Shown here: piece after piece, positions 25,000 to 37,400 of the stretch
Layout of the letters: the number at the start of each line of letters is the position of its first letter
How positions within the stretch are numbered: the first letter of the stretch is position 1
NCBI RefSeq assembly: GCF_022605725.1
Contig: NC_065553.1
Coordinates: forward strand, 6,386,001 to 6,450,000
DNA: 64,000 bases
Source of the DNA: Anthonomus grandis grandis
Lineage: Eukaryota; Arthropoda; Insecta; Coleoptera; Curculionidae
Reading direction: 5' to 3'
Translations under genes and position numbers: made by a program
The notes under the pieces: generated by a model
Told to the model about the DNA's origin: nothing
The model's input: the letters and a program-made list of their open reading frames with translations, nothing else
Database searches by the model: none

Positions 25000-27900
25000 T
25001 CAACCATCCAGTTTAGTTTTGCTCGTTGAGGTGAAAGACGTCAAAAATCCCACTTCCCCCGACTCCAACTGCTTCAAAAGCCTAAACAGCGCAGCCGCCT
25101 CCCTTATCCGGCTGAATTCAATGCAAAAAGCTTGAACTTCAATAAATAACTCCTAAAGTCAAAATGGCAATAAATTTGATTTAAATTTCATTTAAGAATA
25201 ATTGACCTACCTGAACATTAATTATCTTATTTCTAATCAGGGACTGTAAAAACACACAGACAAGTCTAACCAGCCTATTTTGCATGTATCGATCTTTGAT
25301 AGTTTCGCATGTAGATATACAGTTTGAGATATAGAGATGTACAAATTCGGTTGGGAGATCCACGGTCGTTGTAAGCCTTAAAAAATAATACAATAAAATA
25401 GCAACTTGAAATTTGACCACATATGTGTATACTATAATGTCAAAGAGAGAGAAATGTAATATAATGCACCAAAAGTCTTAGAAAATTATTATAAAAATTC
25501 AGAAAATCAGTTTTAGAATTTTTATTATTCTGTCCTCTTTCAGTAGAATATTCGTTTAATTCTTAATTGAGACTTGTGATGAAGACGCTTTTGAAATGAA
25601 AATACGCGATTAAGTGCTTGATTACGAAGAGATTTCATGAACCTGATATTTAATGTTATGCAGAGATTATACGACTATTTTTTAAATTTTTCTTAAAGGC
25701 GCATGTCTATCCAAAAAGCCTAATATTGTTAACATTAAAAAATCTACATTTGAATGAATGTTGTTAATGAGATAAATGGTCGACTTAAAACTCTGAACAT
25801 AATTTATAGGTTCTAGGGATCTAAACAAATGTGAAGTATTAGGAGTTTCGGCGCTAACTAGATTTAGATGGACACTTCTGCAAATTCTTGTAAAAAAATT
25901 TTATCAGAGGAGTATTTGTGTGTAAAAGCTATTTGGATGGAAGAATTTAATTTGTAAGGATAAAAAATGCATAAAGTGATCCATTATTTATTAAAATAGG
26001 AGTTCCACAAGGCACACTTTTAAGCCTAATACTTTCTTTATTATATTATATCAATACCCTAACTAAATTAAAACTTAAAAATGGCTCAGTCATTTCTTAT
26101 AATATTTTCTGCAAACTCCTGGAATGATGTAAAAGAATATACGATTAACGAATTAGAGATTGTACAAAATTGGGTTAGTACTTTTAAACTGACTTTGAAT
26201 ATCAATAAAACTAATTATGTACATTTCACCCAAATAATTAATGTGGTATAATTATAAATACAATTCCTTAAAAGCTTTCAATGCAAGTGTTCAAAAAAAA
26301 AACTATCCTCACCTGTTAACAACTTCCATTGAATGCAAGGACATCTCCATATTAACCAACACATTAAAATATTCTGTGATCTGTTTTGATTGCATCAATT
26401 TCAGCAGTACTTCTATGGCAACTATTGGATTATTCTCAACCAGTTCGGGCAACTTCGGTGGCGTCAGTCCCACATGATAAACCAACTTAGGCACCCTCTC
26501 CAACTCAGTTAATAGCTGTTGTTGCTGTGGCAATGTCAGGGTCGCCTTGTAAGCTTTGTTCATTAACTGCCTCGCTTCATATCCGGCTAAATCAGTGATG
26601 CACATTGTGGCATCATAGCAAACCAGGTGCTCTTTGGGATTGGTGGGGTTAAGCCATACTAGTTCATCTTTACAATTTAATAGAGGAGGTGCCAAAGTCA
26701 CAAATTCCGGCTTATATACTTGATTTACTGGTGCGTTTTCGCCTGTTGCTAACTTAACTGCTATGTCTCTAATATGCACTTCTGGTTCACTAAAACAAAT
26801 TATACTCTTTTGAATTTTATTCCTTAATACCACTAACTTTTCCTAAAATAAATTCCTAAACACCATCTGGCATCTCCCCCTTTATATAAGGCTAATAAAT
26901 TATGAAGAACATTTTAGGAAAACTATAAAGAAGCTTTTACTTGTAAAAGCATTTTATTCTCTATACGAGTATTTAAATACAACTTTTTGTAAGGAAATTT
27001 GCATAACATGATGTGACTTCTTACTATGTACTTTTTTTTCTTTTTTTAATTTGTGTTGTATGAATATAGGAATTTGAGACCACTTTTTTTATTAGATTTT
27101 TGCTTTTAATAAAAACTGATTGATGTTTAAATTCTTTTATAAACTGGCACATATGCTAAGACAGCTTATCAGTCTGAAGAACACTAATTGGTGGTGGGTT
27201 GGCGTGGATTATTCTAGAGATGCTTATCTTTTAAATCTGCATAAGAACTTACCTAAGATCTCACTTAAGGCCCTAAAATTAACACGTACAACTTTAAATT
27301 GGCGGCCTTAAAAATCATGGGAAAACGTTTTACGAATAAGATTTATTAAGAAGAGGTGTTTTATGAATAGGAGTTTTTTAAGAATAGGAATCAAGCTTAC
27401 CTCAAGATGTTGGATGGTGTTTTATAAAGTATATTCTAGTAATTTTTCATATTACATGGTTAGTGTAAGTTGCCATGAGGGAACCATGATGTCGAACCAA
27501 ATCGAACTTGTTAACCTGAATACCATACCATTTGGAAAGAAAGCCAAAACGCAATCTCTTCAATGGATAATCTCATGTAGGACCACTTTTACAAGAATTG
27601 ACAATACAACGTTGCCTTGCTTAGCTTTAAGTTGCCGCGAGTACGAAAATCAATCTACTCACAAAAATAGTATTCAAATTACAGAAAAAACAATGGCAAC
27701 AAAAGCCCGGTATGCAAAATGCTAATACGAAAAAAGTTAATCCGTGAGCATGGCGTGACCGATGACAAAGACAGAAAATTCACGTTAGTCCGAGAAAGAG
27801 AGAGACAGAGAGAGAGAGAAAAACAACCTGATTCCAGTAAAATGCTTAAAATTCAAAGCGAAGAAGAGCTGACGCCATCTAGGAGTTCCTATTTTCTTTA

Positions 27901-30569
27901 CAAGTTCATTAATCCACTTTACATTAGATGTCGCTATCAGTACTATTCATATAATATTACATTATTACAATATAAAAGGAACCAAATAAAAACCCTACAA
28001 ATTGTATTTTTAAAATTTTACATTTTTGTAAAAGATTATATTGTCAACTATTTTTAATATTTTATATGATGCTTCGTTAACAACATTATGTTAGTAACAA
28101 GATTTATTCCGAAAACAGCTTAACTCTGCTTGTTTCTTGTTATAATGTTGAGGGACTATCTGTATGAAAAAACATTGGCGGCAACCTATTATGCTAATCT
28201 GCAGTATTATATAGAAGTATTCGTGATATAAAAAAAAAGCACTGCACATTATGTGTGGTTTCAGAACATGAGCTTCATGTAGTGGAAGATTTAGAAATTT
28301 AAACTTATTTTTATTTATTTATTTACTAACGGGCATTAAACCCAATATAAAATCAAATTAAAGTCAATAATCAATCAAATAATTAAATCAAACAATATAC
28401 ATACAATCAATAAAAAATCAAGTAAAATATTTATATGGAAGGAAGAAAATAATATCATTCTACAAATCCAAGTTGCACAGAAGTCCATATCACACCACTT
28501 CCTAACAGTCTAAGATATTAATTTTGATCAATAAAGCAATCCAAATGAGCCAAGTACTGGTTTGCAAATTTACTTGCCTTTAAGTAGGGAATTACTTTCA
28601 TAATTAGTCCCATGGGAAGGAATATAACAAAGGATATGTTTGACAGGTTTATTTGAATGGTACCTGTAATCCAATTCTGCTAAGACTGAAAATGTGCTTT
28701 GACTGAAAATGTAAAATATCATAAAAGATCTCATGTCATGAGCTTCCAAAATTTCAGATTATATTTAAATTCATGGTAAATTATAGGAAGTGGAATGTTT
28801 CTCTTTAAAACAATGTACCTCAAGAACTTGTGGTAAAGCTGCTCTATCAGTTGAATGTAGTTAAATGAATATGTTAAGATGATGACTCAATGAACAAGAT
28901 TCATACTCAAGGTGAGGAGGAACTAAGGCCCACTAGAGAAACTTTTGAAGTCTTTTGTCCAGCTTCTTATAAAACCCAGCATTTGTAGGGACTTTGAAAT
29001 AGTAGCCATAATATGAGAAGAATATTGAGTTTCAAATTGAAGACAATTCCTAGATCCCTCAGATATCAGATAATTATGTACCAACTAAAGAAAAGATTAG
29101 TAATTAAGCTGAGAATACTTAATAATAAATTTGAAAGAACTTATAAGCCTATAATCTGTAAGTTGCTTGTTACCTGCATATTTCAAAATTTTTGAATGCA
29201 ATTTGTTATTTTTTAAAAACTTTTATCATTTAAGTGGTCACCTCTTACCTACTTCCTTGTGAGTGCAAGAGGTTCCAGCTTAAATAGTATCAAGCACACA
29301 GGCTTTCTCTAGGGTTGTTTTTTTTTTTTTTAATAAACTCCCTCCAACAATATGACAGAAACAATCTCTTGAGATTTTTAAAAAGAAAACCTTTGATTAT
29401 GAAATAAAATAGAACCATATTCAATAGGTGATTACTTGATTTTGCTCTTTTAGATTAGGTGCCTATAGTTAATGTTTTTGGGTTTGTTTATTCAGTTTTT
29501 ATTGTCTTTTTATGGTAATTTTTATGCCCATTTGAATTGAATTTTTGTTAAGTTTTACTTATTCTACTTTTAGTTATTTTAATTATTGATACCTACTAAT
29601 TTTAACTGATTTGTGTTGTTTTTTTTTCTGTTTAAGTATCATGTTAAGTATCATATTGTAAAAGTTAATGCAAATAAAAATATACTGAATACTTAATATA
29701 GGCTCAGATCTCAATATAATTGAAATTGAGTTTCTATATAAAAAATATTTAAGAATATATCTTGACTTACTCTTTATTAGGATTCTTGTCGGGTAATGAT
29801 AAAATCACTGGAATACCTGATTTGCTTGTATGTGGCATCACAGACTGTTTCTCAGCTACTGTCAGCTGAATAGCACTAAAATCAACTTCACTAGATGGTG
29901 GGATGTCAGAATTTAACACCTGATGTGCAGTTTTTTTCAGCAACTACAAAGTAACATAATTGATCATTGTAAAAAGACCAAAACAGCAAAAACACTACCA
30001 CATCTTTAGACACTTCTGCGATTAACTGAATAACAAAATGTCTTTCTGCATCAGTAAGTCGGGGAAGCTGTCCAGGGTATTCTAACTTAGGAGCACCCAC
30101 ATTATTGTGTTGCTCTGGTGGGTACTACAACAATTGTTAGTGGAACTGTATGAAGAAGTTACACTGATAATACTGACCAGGAGATGTATAAAAACACCTG
30201 CAAAAGGAGTCACTGCAAAAGACTCTCCCCTGTAGAGCTCATATAAAACAGTAATCGCTGTAAGACGCTGTTCTGTGGTTGCTATGAGGTCATTTTGCAA
30301 TAGCATTAAGATACATGATCCAACTAGAAGAAAATATTGATTTTCAGGTAAGCAGGGGGCTCATATTAAGAAGTTACCTTTGAAATAATCCGAGTTATGA
30401 AATTTCTTGTGAATCTCATTGCTTATTGCCTCTAAGGTATGGTTTTTGATGTTTTTTTCGTCTAAAATACTATATAATATAAACAATAGGTTAGTTAAGA
30501 TCTGTTTCATTGTATAAGGCAAACTACATACTCTAATAAAAGGTTACACTGGTCCACTGTCAAGCTCAT
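25000..30569 (-). CDS. CNOT11: CCR4-NOT complex subunit CNOT11
   Basis: Eight exons join in phase: 30569-30532, 30469-30378, 30323-30178, 30124-30002, 29943-29771, 26789-26313, 25376-25211 and 25152-25000, giving 455 codons. The N-terminal half (MSLTVDQCNLLLDILDEKN, LLQNDLIATTEQRLTAITVL) is the part that binds CNOT1 with CNOT10. A less conserved linker follows. The C-terminal DUF2363 domain, in exons 6-8, is very strongly conserved, with VYHVGLTPPKLPELVENNP, ITEYFNVLVNMEMSLHSMEV and YMQNRLVRLVCVFLQSL. The protein acts in cytoplasmic mRNA deadenylation. The exon 4 donor could be 3 bases later (29999), adding one residue. Intron 5 (about 3 kb) and intron 6 contain non-LTR relics. Confidence 0.96.
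25984..26245 (+). mobile_element. Non-LTR retrotransposon RT fragment in CNOT11 intron 6
   Basis: The plus strand reads IGVPQGTLLS, then LSLLYYINTLTKLKLKNGSV, a damaged catalytic block, and NELEIVQNWV...LNINKTNYVHF. These are RT blocks B to the post-palm region of a CR1/Jockey-like element. The FADD catalytic box is replaced by a non-matching sequence and the frame is broken. Confidence 0.6.
27119..28060. other. Part of CNOT11 intron 5 with a GA-rich repeat
   Basis: Open frames at 27120-27311, 27363-27725 and 27719-28057 on the plus strand give unrecognised peptides with no splice or codon support. 27793-27822 is a GAGA-type microsatellite, which explains the RERERQRERE-like peptide in one frame. 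I treat this as intron sequence. Confidence 0.45.
28300..29065 (-). mobile_element. Non-LTR retrotransposon 3' part in CNOT11 intron 5
   Basis: Reading minus from 29065, one sees DLGIVFNLKLN, a degraded SLQMLGFIRSWTKDFKSF block, PHLEYES and IEQLYHKFLRYIVLKRNIPL. These are the consecutive post-palm and C-terminal blocks of CR1/Jockey-like ORF2 (DLGV.FD.KL, ..LGFI.R, P.LEY.S.VW, IE..Q.KFLRY). The 3' end is an A-rich tail near 28300-28320 (TTTATTTATTTATTTA on plus). Frames are broken. Confidence 0.65.
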
Positions 30570-31452
30570 CGTTGGATTTTTTAATGCAGAATTTTTAAAA
30601 TTTTAATAACTTCTGTCTTAGTATATAATTTTTACATTTTAATTCAACTATTTGATTTTTTTAAACACACATACAAATAAAAACATGTCTTATGATTGTC
30701 ATTTCTATCACTTGTCAAAACTTTGACATTTCAGATTTCATTCAAAGGACGAAACTAATGGCGATTTCGACTGGGTTGTACGGTTTCTATTCTTTCAAAT
30801 GGTCTCGAGGCGAGCAACTGCTCGTATACAGAGTTGAATTTGCAGGGTGCTGAAGCGAGCTCTAAGAATAATTTTAAATTGTCCGCTCTTTCGGGTTAGT
30901 ATTACTTCTCGACATTCAGAGGGCGCAACATTCGATCGACGGTTCAGTGTTCTATTGGCTCTTATGGGAGTTTTCTATCTAAGTATGATCATTCTGTTTG
31001 ATAGTTGACAAACGGTTTTATGACAGTGACGTTTCTACACTGTTTGATTTTGATTTATGCCAAAATTAATTTTCCGAATTAATAAATAATGAATTAGTTT
31101 TCCTTTGTCCTTGTACGTTGTCCTTTGTAAAAAATTCCAAAGGCTAATTTCCCCACCCGGACCGTTACGAAAGGAATCTATTAATAATCACGTCGTTTTA
31201 TATTACACTGAAAATTCGCATTTAGTTTAACTGATCAATACTGCAGAATTTTTGGGCACTAAGTCGATTAAACGTCGTATAAGTGCCTAGCAAAAGCCGA
31301 ATTTAAGTTATCTATTTTTATTAGCCGATATTAAAATAAATATTCGAAAGATCACATTTGTAAGTATAGCTAAATTTGATATAATCGGAAATATCTCCCC
31401 AAATCCAATAAATTATCCTTACGAATTTATATCAATCATTTTCACGCAGAAA
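30570..31452. promoter_or_regulatory. Shared upstream region of CNOT11 and the 5'-nucleotidase gene
   Basis: The two start codons point away from each other across 883 bp. The centre (30.76-31.05 kb) is less AT-rich than its flanks. It contains an inverted CCAAT box (TATTGGCTC, about 30953) and an initiator-like TTCAGTG (about 30942). No TATA box stands out. This is a plausible bidirectional housekeeping-type promoter; start sites are not defined. Confidence 0.5.
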
Positions 31453-34400
31453 ATGGCCAGTTTTACTGCCCAGGCAGCCCTTCGGGCCCGCTGGAGTTCC
31501 TTGGTTGAGGAACATTCCATTGAGGTACCGGCAGAGGTTACCAACAAGGTTACCAGTGTTGTTGGCTGGCTTAAACAGGTCAATATAGTCCTAGAAACAG
31601 CTAGTTTTCTGTTGCTTTTTTGGCATGAAAGTTATAGTTTATTTTGTCAAATTTTTGCACAGCAAGAAGTAGATAGTGAGGAGTCCCACCTGTTTTGCAG
31701 CTTAATTTTCAGGTATATTTATTAAATCAATTTTTTTTCTTTACTAAAATTGTAATGCATATTTTTTTAAACCAAGTTCCCATGACTAATTTTTTTATAC
31801 CTAGTTAACTGTTATTAAAGTAGCCGGCCTTCAATCTCTGTAAACAGGCACTTGAGTTAATAATATAAAGACAATTATCTACTTTAAATCGGAACGTCAG
31901 GCTTTGGTAAAGAATATCTTCTTGAACTGGTACAGAGAGAAATCTTGAATAATAATTTAACGCCCACATGAAAAAATTACTAATTAGAAAAAGTATCATG
32001 ATGGTATTCACCGATAAGCCTTATTAAGCAACTGTCATACTATTTGAATTGTGTGCAAATAGTTTTTGTTGTTTGCTGTTTATTTTGCTACAATATTTGT
32101 AAGTAGAATAGTTTTATTTTTGTACAATGTCTAAAGAGAATTATTTATTTTAAAAATCCATGACATTTTTTATGAATAAATTAAAACTTAATCTTTAAAG
32201 TCTTACTAAATCCCTCAATATAAAACAATCTTCCCATAGACCCCTTTTAATTCCAAGCATTTTATTTTCCAAAGAAAGCAATATGAAATAAATGTGCTTC
32301 TTTAGTTTTTTTCTGTGTATAAACAAGCATAAAATGAAATTGCCTATGTAACTTTCTTTTTATGTAATTTTGGAAAACTGAATATAATTTTATAAAATTG
32401 TGTAAACATATAGATTCTCTATTATGAGAATAGTTTTAAAATTAAATTTGTATCAAAGAGCATAGGAGGATTATTTTTAAGATTTGTGCAATTTAATATG
32501 TAATCTTCTAAGTCCCCAATTTCTCCACATATACAATTCTCGGTCAAGGAAAGGTTTATTCTAATATGTTTGTGTTTGGGATATAAAATTTTTAAACGCG
32601 AAATTATTCTAATTTGACTTTTTGCAGAGCAGTTGATAAACCAGCTAGATGTTTTAATTGAAATGGAAAAGCTGTTTATATGTAACTTTCTTACTTTCCA
32701 TTAAAGTTAAAATGAAATGTGAACTGTAAAAACCTTCAGTGTTATTTTAGTACCTGTGATCCTTAAACAAATGATTTATTGTTGTCCTTTACTTTAATGA
32801 AGACCTAAGAGTCCCACAACCACAAAAAATGTTTGTTGTGAGAGACACAATAATTTTTGACTATCTTTGGTAAATTATTGGGACCTCAGACACAGATTTT
32901 TTGCTCACAGCAAAAAATTTCCATAAGACAAATAACAACAATCAGAAATTATTATATCTGGTCATAGTTTATCAGAATGATGATAAGGAAAAGCTTTTTG
33001 GGTCTAAAGTTTAATATTTAAAATAATCTAATTGCTTATCATAATTTAAAACACCACACCACAGTGATGTGTGGATTTAACCACAAAGCATTATTATAGA
33101 TTTTCGCAAGCTGTTTTTATAATTGTCCTACATATCCAAAGATGAGATATCCTGTGTATAAGCAAAAATAGTAAAAAATGCACTTTAAGGTACAGGGGTG
33201 AAACAAAAATTTGTTCAGTGAAAAACTCTGTAATCTATTTTCTTCACAAACTCCCTCAAGTATAAATTGAAAAAAATACTTTTTTATTACATTCTGTAGT
33301 AAATGAGAAAGATTGAAGGGTACCCTAAATGAAAAGTTTTCCAAAAGTTCTTTGCAAAACTTTTTATTAAAAAAAAAAAGAATTTTGCAAAAATTTGCCT
33401 ACAGCTTTCTATATGCCACACCTGAATATATATTATGCTCTGTATATTCTACATTCTATCTTTAGTCAATTTTAAGTTGGTATGGCAGTAATTTAATAAA
33501 TTTTACATAAGTTTTAATAAATTTTAATAAGCTATTATTCAAATACGTTTTATTAGCCACATATTAAATTTACAATAATTTTTATTTGAATGTCTAATTA
33601 TTAATCTCTAAAATGCCACAATTTTTTAATAGCAAATATGCTGTATAAAATATATCCCTGTTTGGTGTATTTAACGTATATTAAATAAACCTAACAATAA
33701 TACTCATACCATGATAAATCTTGGTAGTCTTAATTTTTGGCATACATTCAAATTAACTTTTTCTCAAAATGGGGGGGTCAACAATCTATTTTAGCGTTAT
33801 CGTTATTTTAGCACAGGCATAATATTAAATTGCTATCTCAATTCAGTATGTTTCCTGTGACTAAAGTGATTCAATTAGAAGAGAATTAAACACCTGTTTA
33901 ATGGGTGAAACAAGCTTTCAAATGTAAGCACATGTATCCATTTTTTGCCAAAGAATTTTGTATGTTGGTAAGTGGACCTGTTAATTATTTTAATACCAAC
34001 GTGCGTTTTATTAATTACTATCCCTAAACCCATTAAATTGTATGCAGGCAAATTAATAGATTTCAACCCTCTTCAGGCATCATTGGAAGTGCGGGCGGCT
34101 GGTAGACGCGCTGTAAACACTTTAGCAGGCTCGAACATGTCCGACACTGTGGTGATTCTTCATTTTAATGATGTTTATAATGTGGAACCGAGACAGGGCC
34201 CTGAACCTGTGGGGGGTGCGGCCCGGTTCTGCACCGCAGTAAAGAGTTTTCAGCACTTAAACCCTCTGGTTTTGTTTAGTGGAGATGCTTTTTCACCAAG
34301 CATGTGTAAGTAAAAAAAAAAAATAATTAAAAGGGAATGGAACACTTTGATATGCATTTACTTTAGAGGACCTTTTGTGGAAAATTATGCAAAATTTTAT

Positions 34401-37400
34401 TGCATATTTTGTGATTAAGTTTCAAATCAAATCAGACGTATATTAAACCTAATAGGTAATAAAAATGAGAAATTATAATTTTTATTGGAAGCATTTATTA
34501 TTAACGCATTATCAAATTTCTTTTTTTTCATTTTTAAAAATCTTTGTATAAACAGCTATATGTGACCTAGCAGACTTGATTATTTGAAAGTTTATCTTTT
34601 TTCAGTGAGTACTTTTACAAAAGGGGAGCAAATGGTACCAGTATTAAATGAGATTGGGACACACTGTGCTGTTTTAGGCAATCATGATTTTGGTAAGTAT
34701 TTCATACATTTAGTTTTTTCTTTACTGTATGTTAAATAATTTTTTTTAAACTCTATAAGATATTCCACTTTTGGTTTAATCTATGCACCAAACCTGTGTA
34801 TGTAGTTTCTTTCTATGTCAGTAAAAGTAGGCATATTAGTAAATTTAGGCTGAAGCTTTTCTAAAAAAGCTAATGGGAGCTCACTGGACCAAAGAGCTTT
34901 TATAGTCCTCATTTTATTCGCTACGTTCTTGTCTTTTTTGAAGATGTAAAACGAAACCTTGATACGTGTATCCCTTTACTAGATCACGGTCTTGAAGTGC
35001 TGTCCCAATGGGTCTCTCAAACCGACTTTCCCTGGTTAATGTCCAACGTGGTCGATAACGAAACCGGACGTCCGTTAGGCGAGGGTCGAATAACCCACGT
35101 AGTTCACTGGTCTGGCAAAAGAATCGGCCTGGTAGGCCTAGTGGAAAAAGAATGGCTCGATACATTGGCCACCATCAATCCAGAGGAGGTGACCTTCTTA
35201 GACTTCGTCGAGGCCGGTCAAAAGTTGGCCGCCCAACTTAAACAGGAGGGATGCGATTATGTTATCGCACTCACGCACATGCGCACTCCCAACGATATAA
35301 AACTGGCCGAGAATTGCGAGGAAATTGACCTGATTTTGGGAGGTCACGATCACGTTTACGAGGTCAAACAGGTTAATAACAAGTACGTGATTAAAAGCGG
35401 TACGGATTTCAGACAGTTGAGTAAGATATGCGTGAATTTTGAACACGTCAAAAGTGGCGGAAGACCTGAAGTCACCATAGAGGAGGTGAACGTAACATCA
35501 CAGTATGCGGAAGATCCGAAGTTAAAGGAGAAGTTAGAAAAGTATACCAGTGTGGTGCAATCCAAGATGGACGATGTCTTGGGGTGCTTTTCGGTACCCT
35601 TGGATGGAAGGTTTACATCTATAAGAACGTCTGAATCAAATTTAGGCAATTGGGTAAGTGTTTTTATTTAGTAACTATCTATTTAGTAGAATATTGGAAA
35701 AAGAACTTAAATAAAGGAAATAATAATATTGACATGTATTTTCGGGGAAAATGTTTATGATTTTATGACTAGTAGAATGTGTATACAGTGCATCCGTAAA
35801 GTAGCGGATGAATTGAATAAAAATTAAATGGACCGTTTCTGAAAAAAAATTTCGAACCCGGCGATTTTAATATTTGGTTTAGGGTTTTTCTACATGGAAA
35901 TTAAAAATACAGGGTGACTCAAAAAAAAGATGACGTCATCAATATGTTTTTTAAATGGAAATCACCATTTTTTAATGCAGAATCAGAAAGTACATACGTA
36001 TTTTTTTACAAAGGGTATGGTACAATAGAATAGTGGTTACATAAGAAATTTTGAACCAAAAATGATGATAAAATATAAAAATTAAGGAAATACCTATCTA
36101 AATTAAATGTTCGAATTGAGCACCGTTAACAAACCTGACAATAACCAAGGCGATTCAAAAATTCTTGCGTTGTCAATGATATCTGTAGTAATATTTCTAA
36201 TTTCGTGGCATATTTGCTCTTTTAAATCTTTTAAACTCGCTGGTTTAGTGATATACACTTTACTTTTTAAGAATCCCCATAAAAAGTAATCGAGGGGAGT
36301 TACATCTGGCGATCTGGGTGGCCATTCAATGAACCGTCGTCTACCTATCCAACGATTTGGAAAAACTTCATCTAGATAATTGCGAACGGGTAAAGCATAG
36401 TGTGGCGGAGCTCGGAGCTCCATCTTGCTGAAAAAAAGATCACGTTGGTGCATGCCGGGTTCTTCCAAATCCGGATACAAAGTTATCAGAGCGGGGATAA
36501 GATCATTTTGATGAAAGTCAAAATACCTCTTACCACTGAGAGTGTCATAAAAAAATAAGGTTCTAAAACTCTTCCTTCCACTATACCGCACCAGACTTTG
36601 ACTTTTTGAGGCTGTTGTGAATGACATTCTGTAAATTAATGAGGGTTTTCGGTAGCTCAGTATCGACAATTCTGTCTGTTCACATGGCCTTTTAGAGTAA
36701 ATGTTGCTTTGTCAGAAAATATTATAATGTTATCATTACATAATTGCTGCATTTGCTACAAAATTTATTTCGGAGATCAAAATCATCTTTCGATAGCCCT
36801 TGAAGTAAGAATATTTTATAAGGGTGGTACTTTGCTTTTTTTTAGATAGGTATTTCTTTAATTTTACATTTTATCATAATTTTTCGTTCAAAATTGCTTA
36901 TGTTATCACTATATTCATTTGTACCATATCATTTGTAAAAAAATGTGTACTTTCTGATTCTGCATTAAATGGTGGTTTCCATTTAAAAAAACATATTGAT
37001 GACATCACATTTTTTTTTAGTCACCCTATATATTTAAATTCCACGTAGAATAACCCTAAACCAAATATTAAAATTGAAGGGTTGGGGCATTTTTTTCAGA
37101 AACGGTCCATTTCATTTTTATTGAGTTTAGCCGCTACTTTACGGATGCACTGTATAATAATTTCTTCCAGTCTTGAATTGAAGACAAAATTGAAGCAACT
37201 TTTAAAAGCCTATTAGTTGAAATCTTGAGTTTAGTTGTGGGATGGGATCGAAGGAATAAAAACAAACGTCACTTTTTGTACTGGCCAACGTTTCGCAATA
37301 ATTTTATTGCTTCATCAGGGCCCTAAGGTAACAAAAAAGACACAATAAAAAAGGATTATTATATATAAACAAAACTTAACTTTTTGAGGTTATGTTGATA

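Noticed and set aside
27363..28057. Plus-strand frames of 120 and 112 codons in CNOT11 intron 5
   Set aside because: Composition is low-complexity, part is explained by a GA microsatellite, and there is no splice or homology support.
34914..35649. Three minus-strand frames over nucleotidase exon 4
   Set aside because: Shadows of the strongly supported plus-strand exon.
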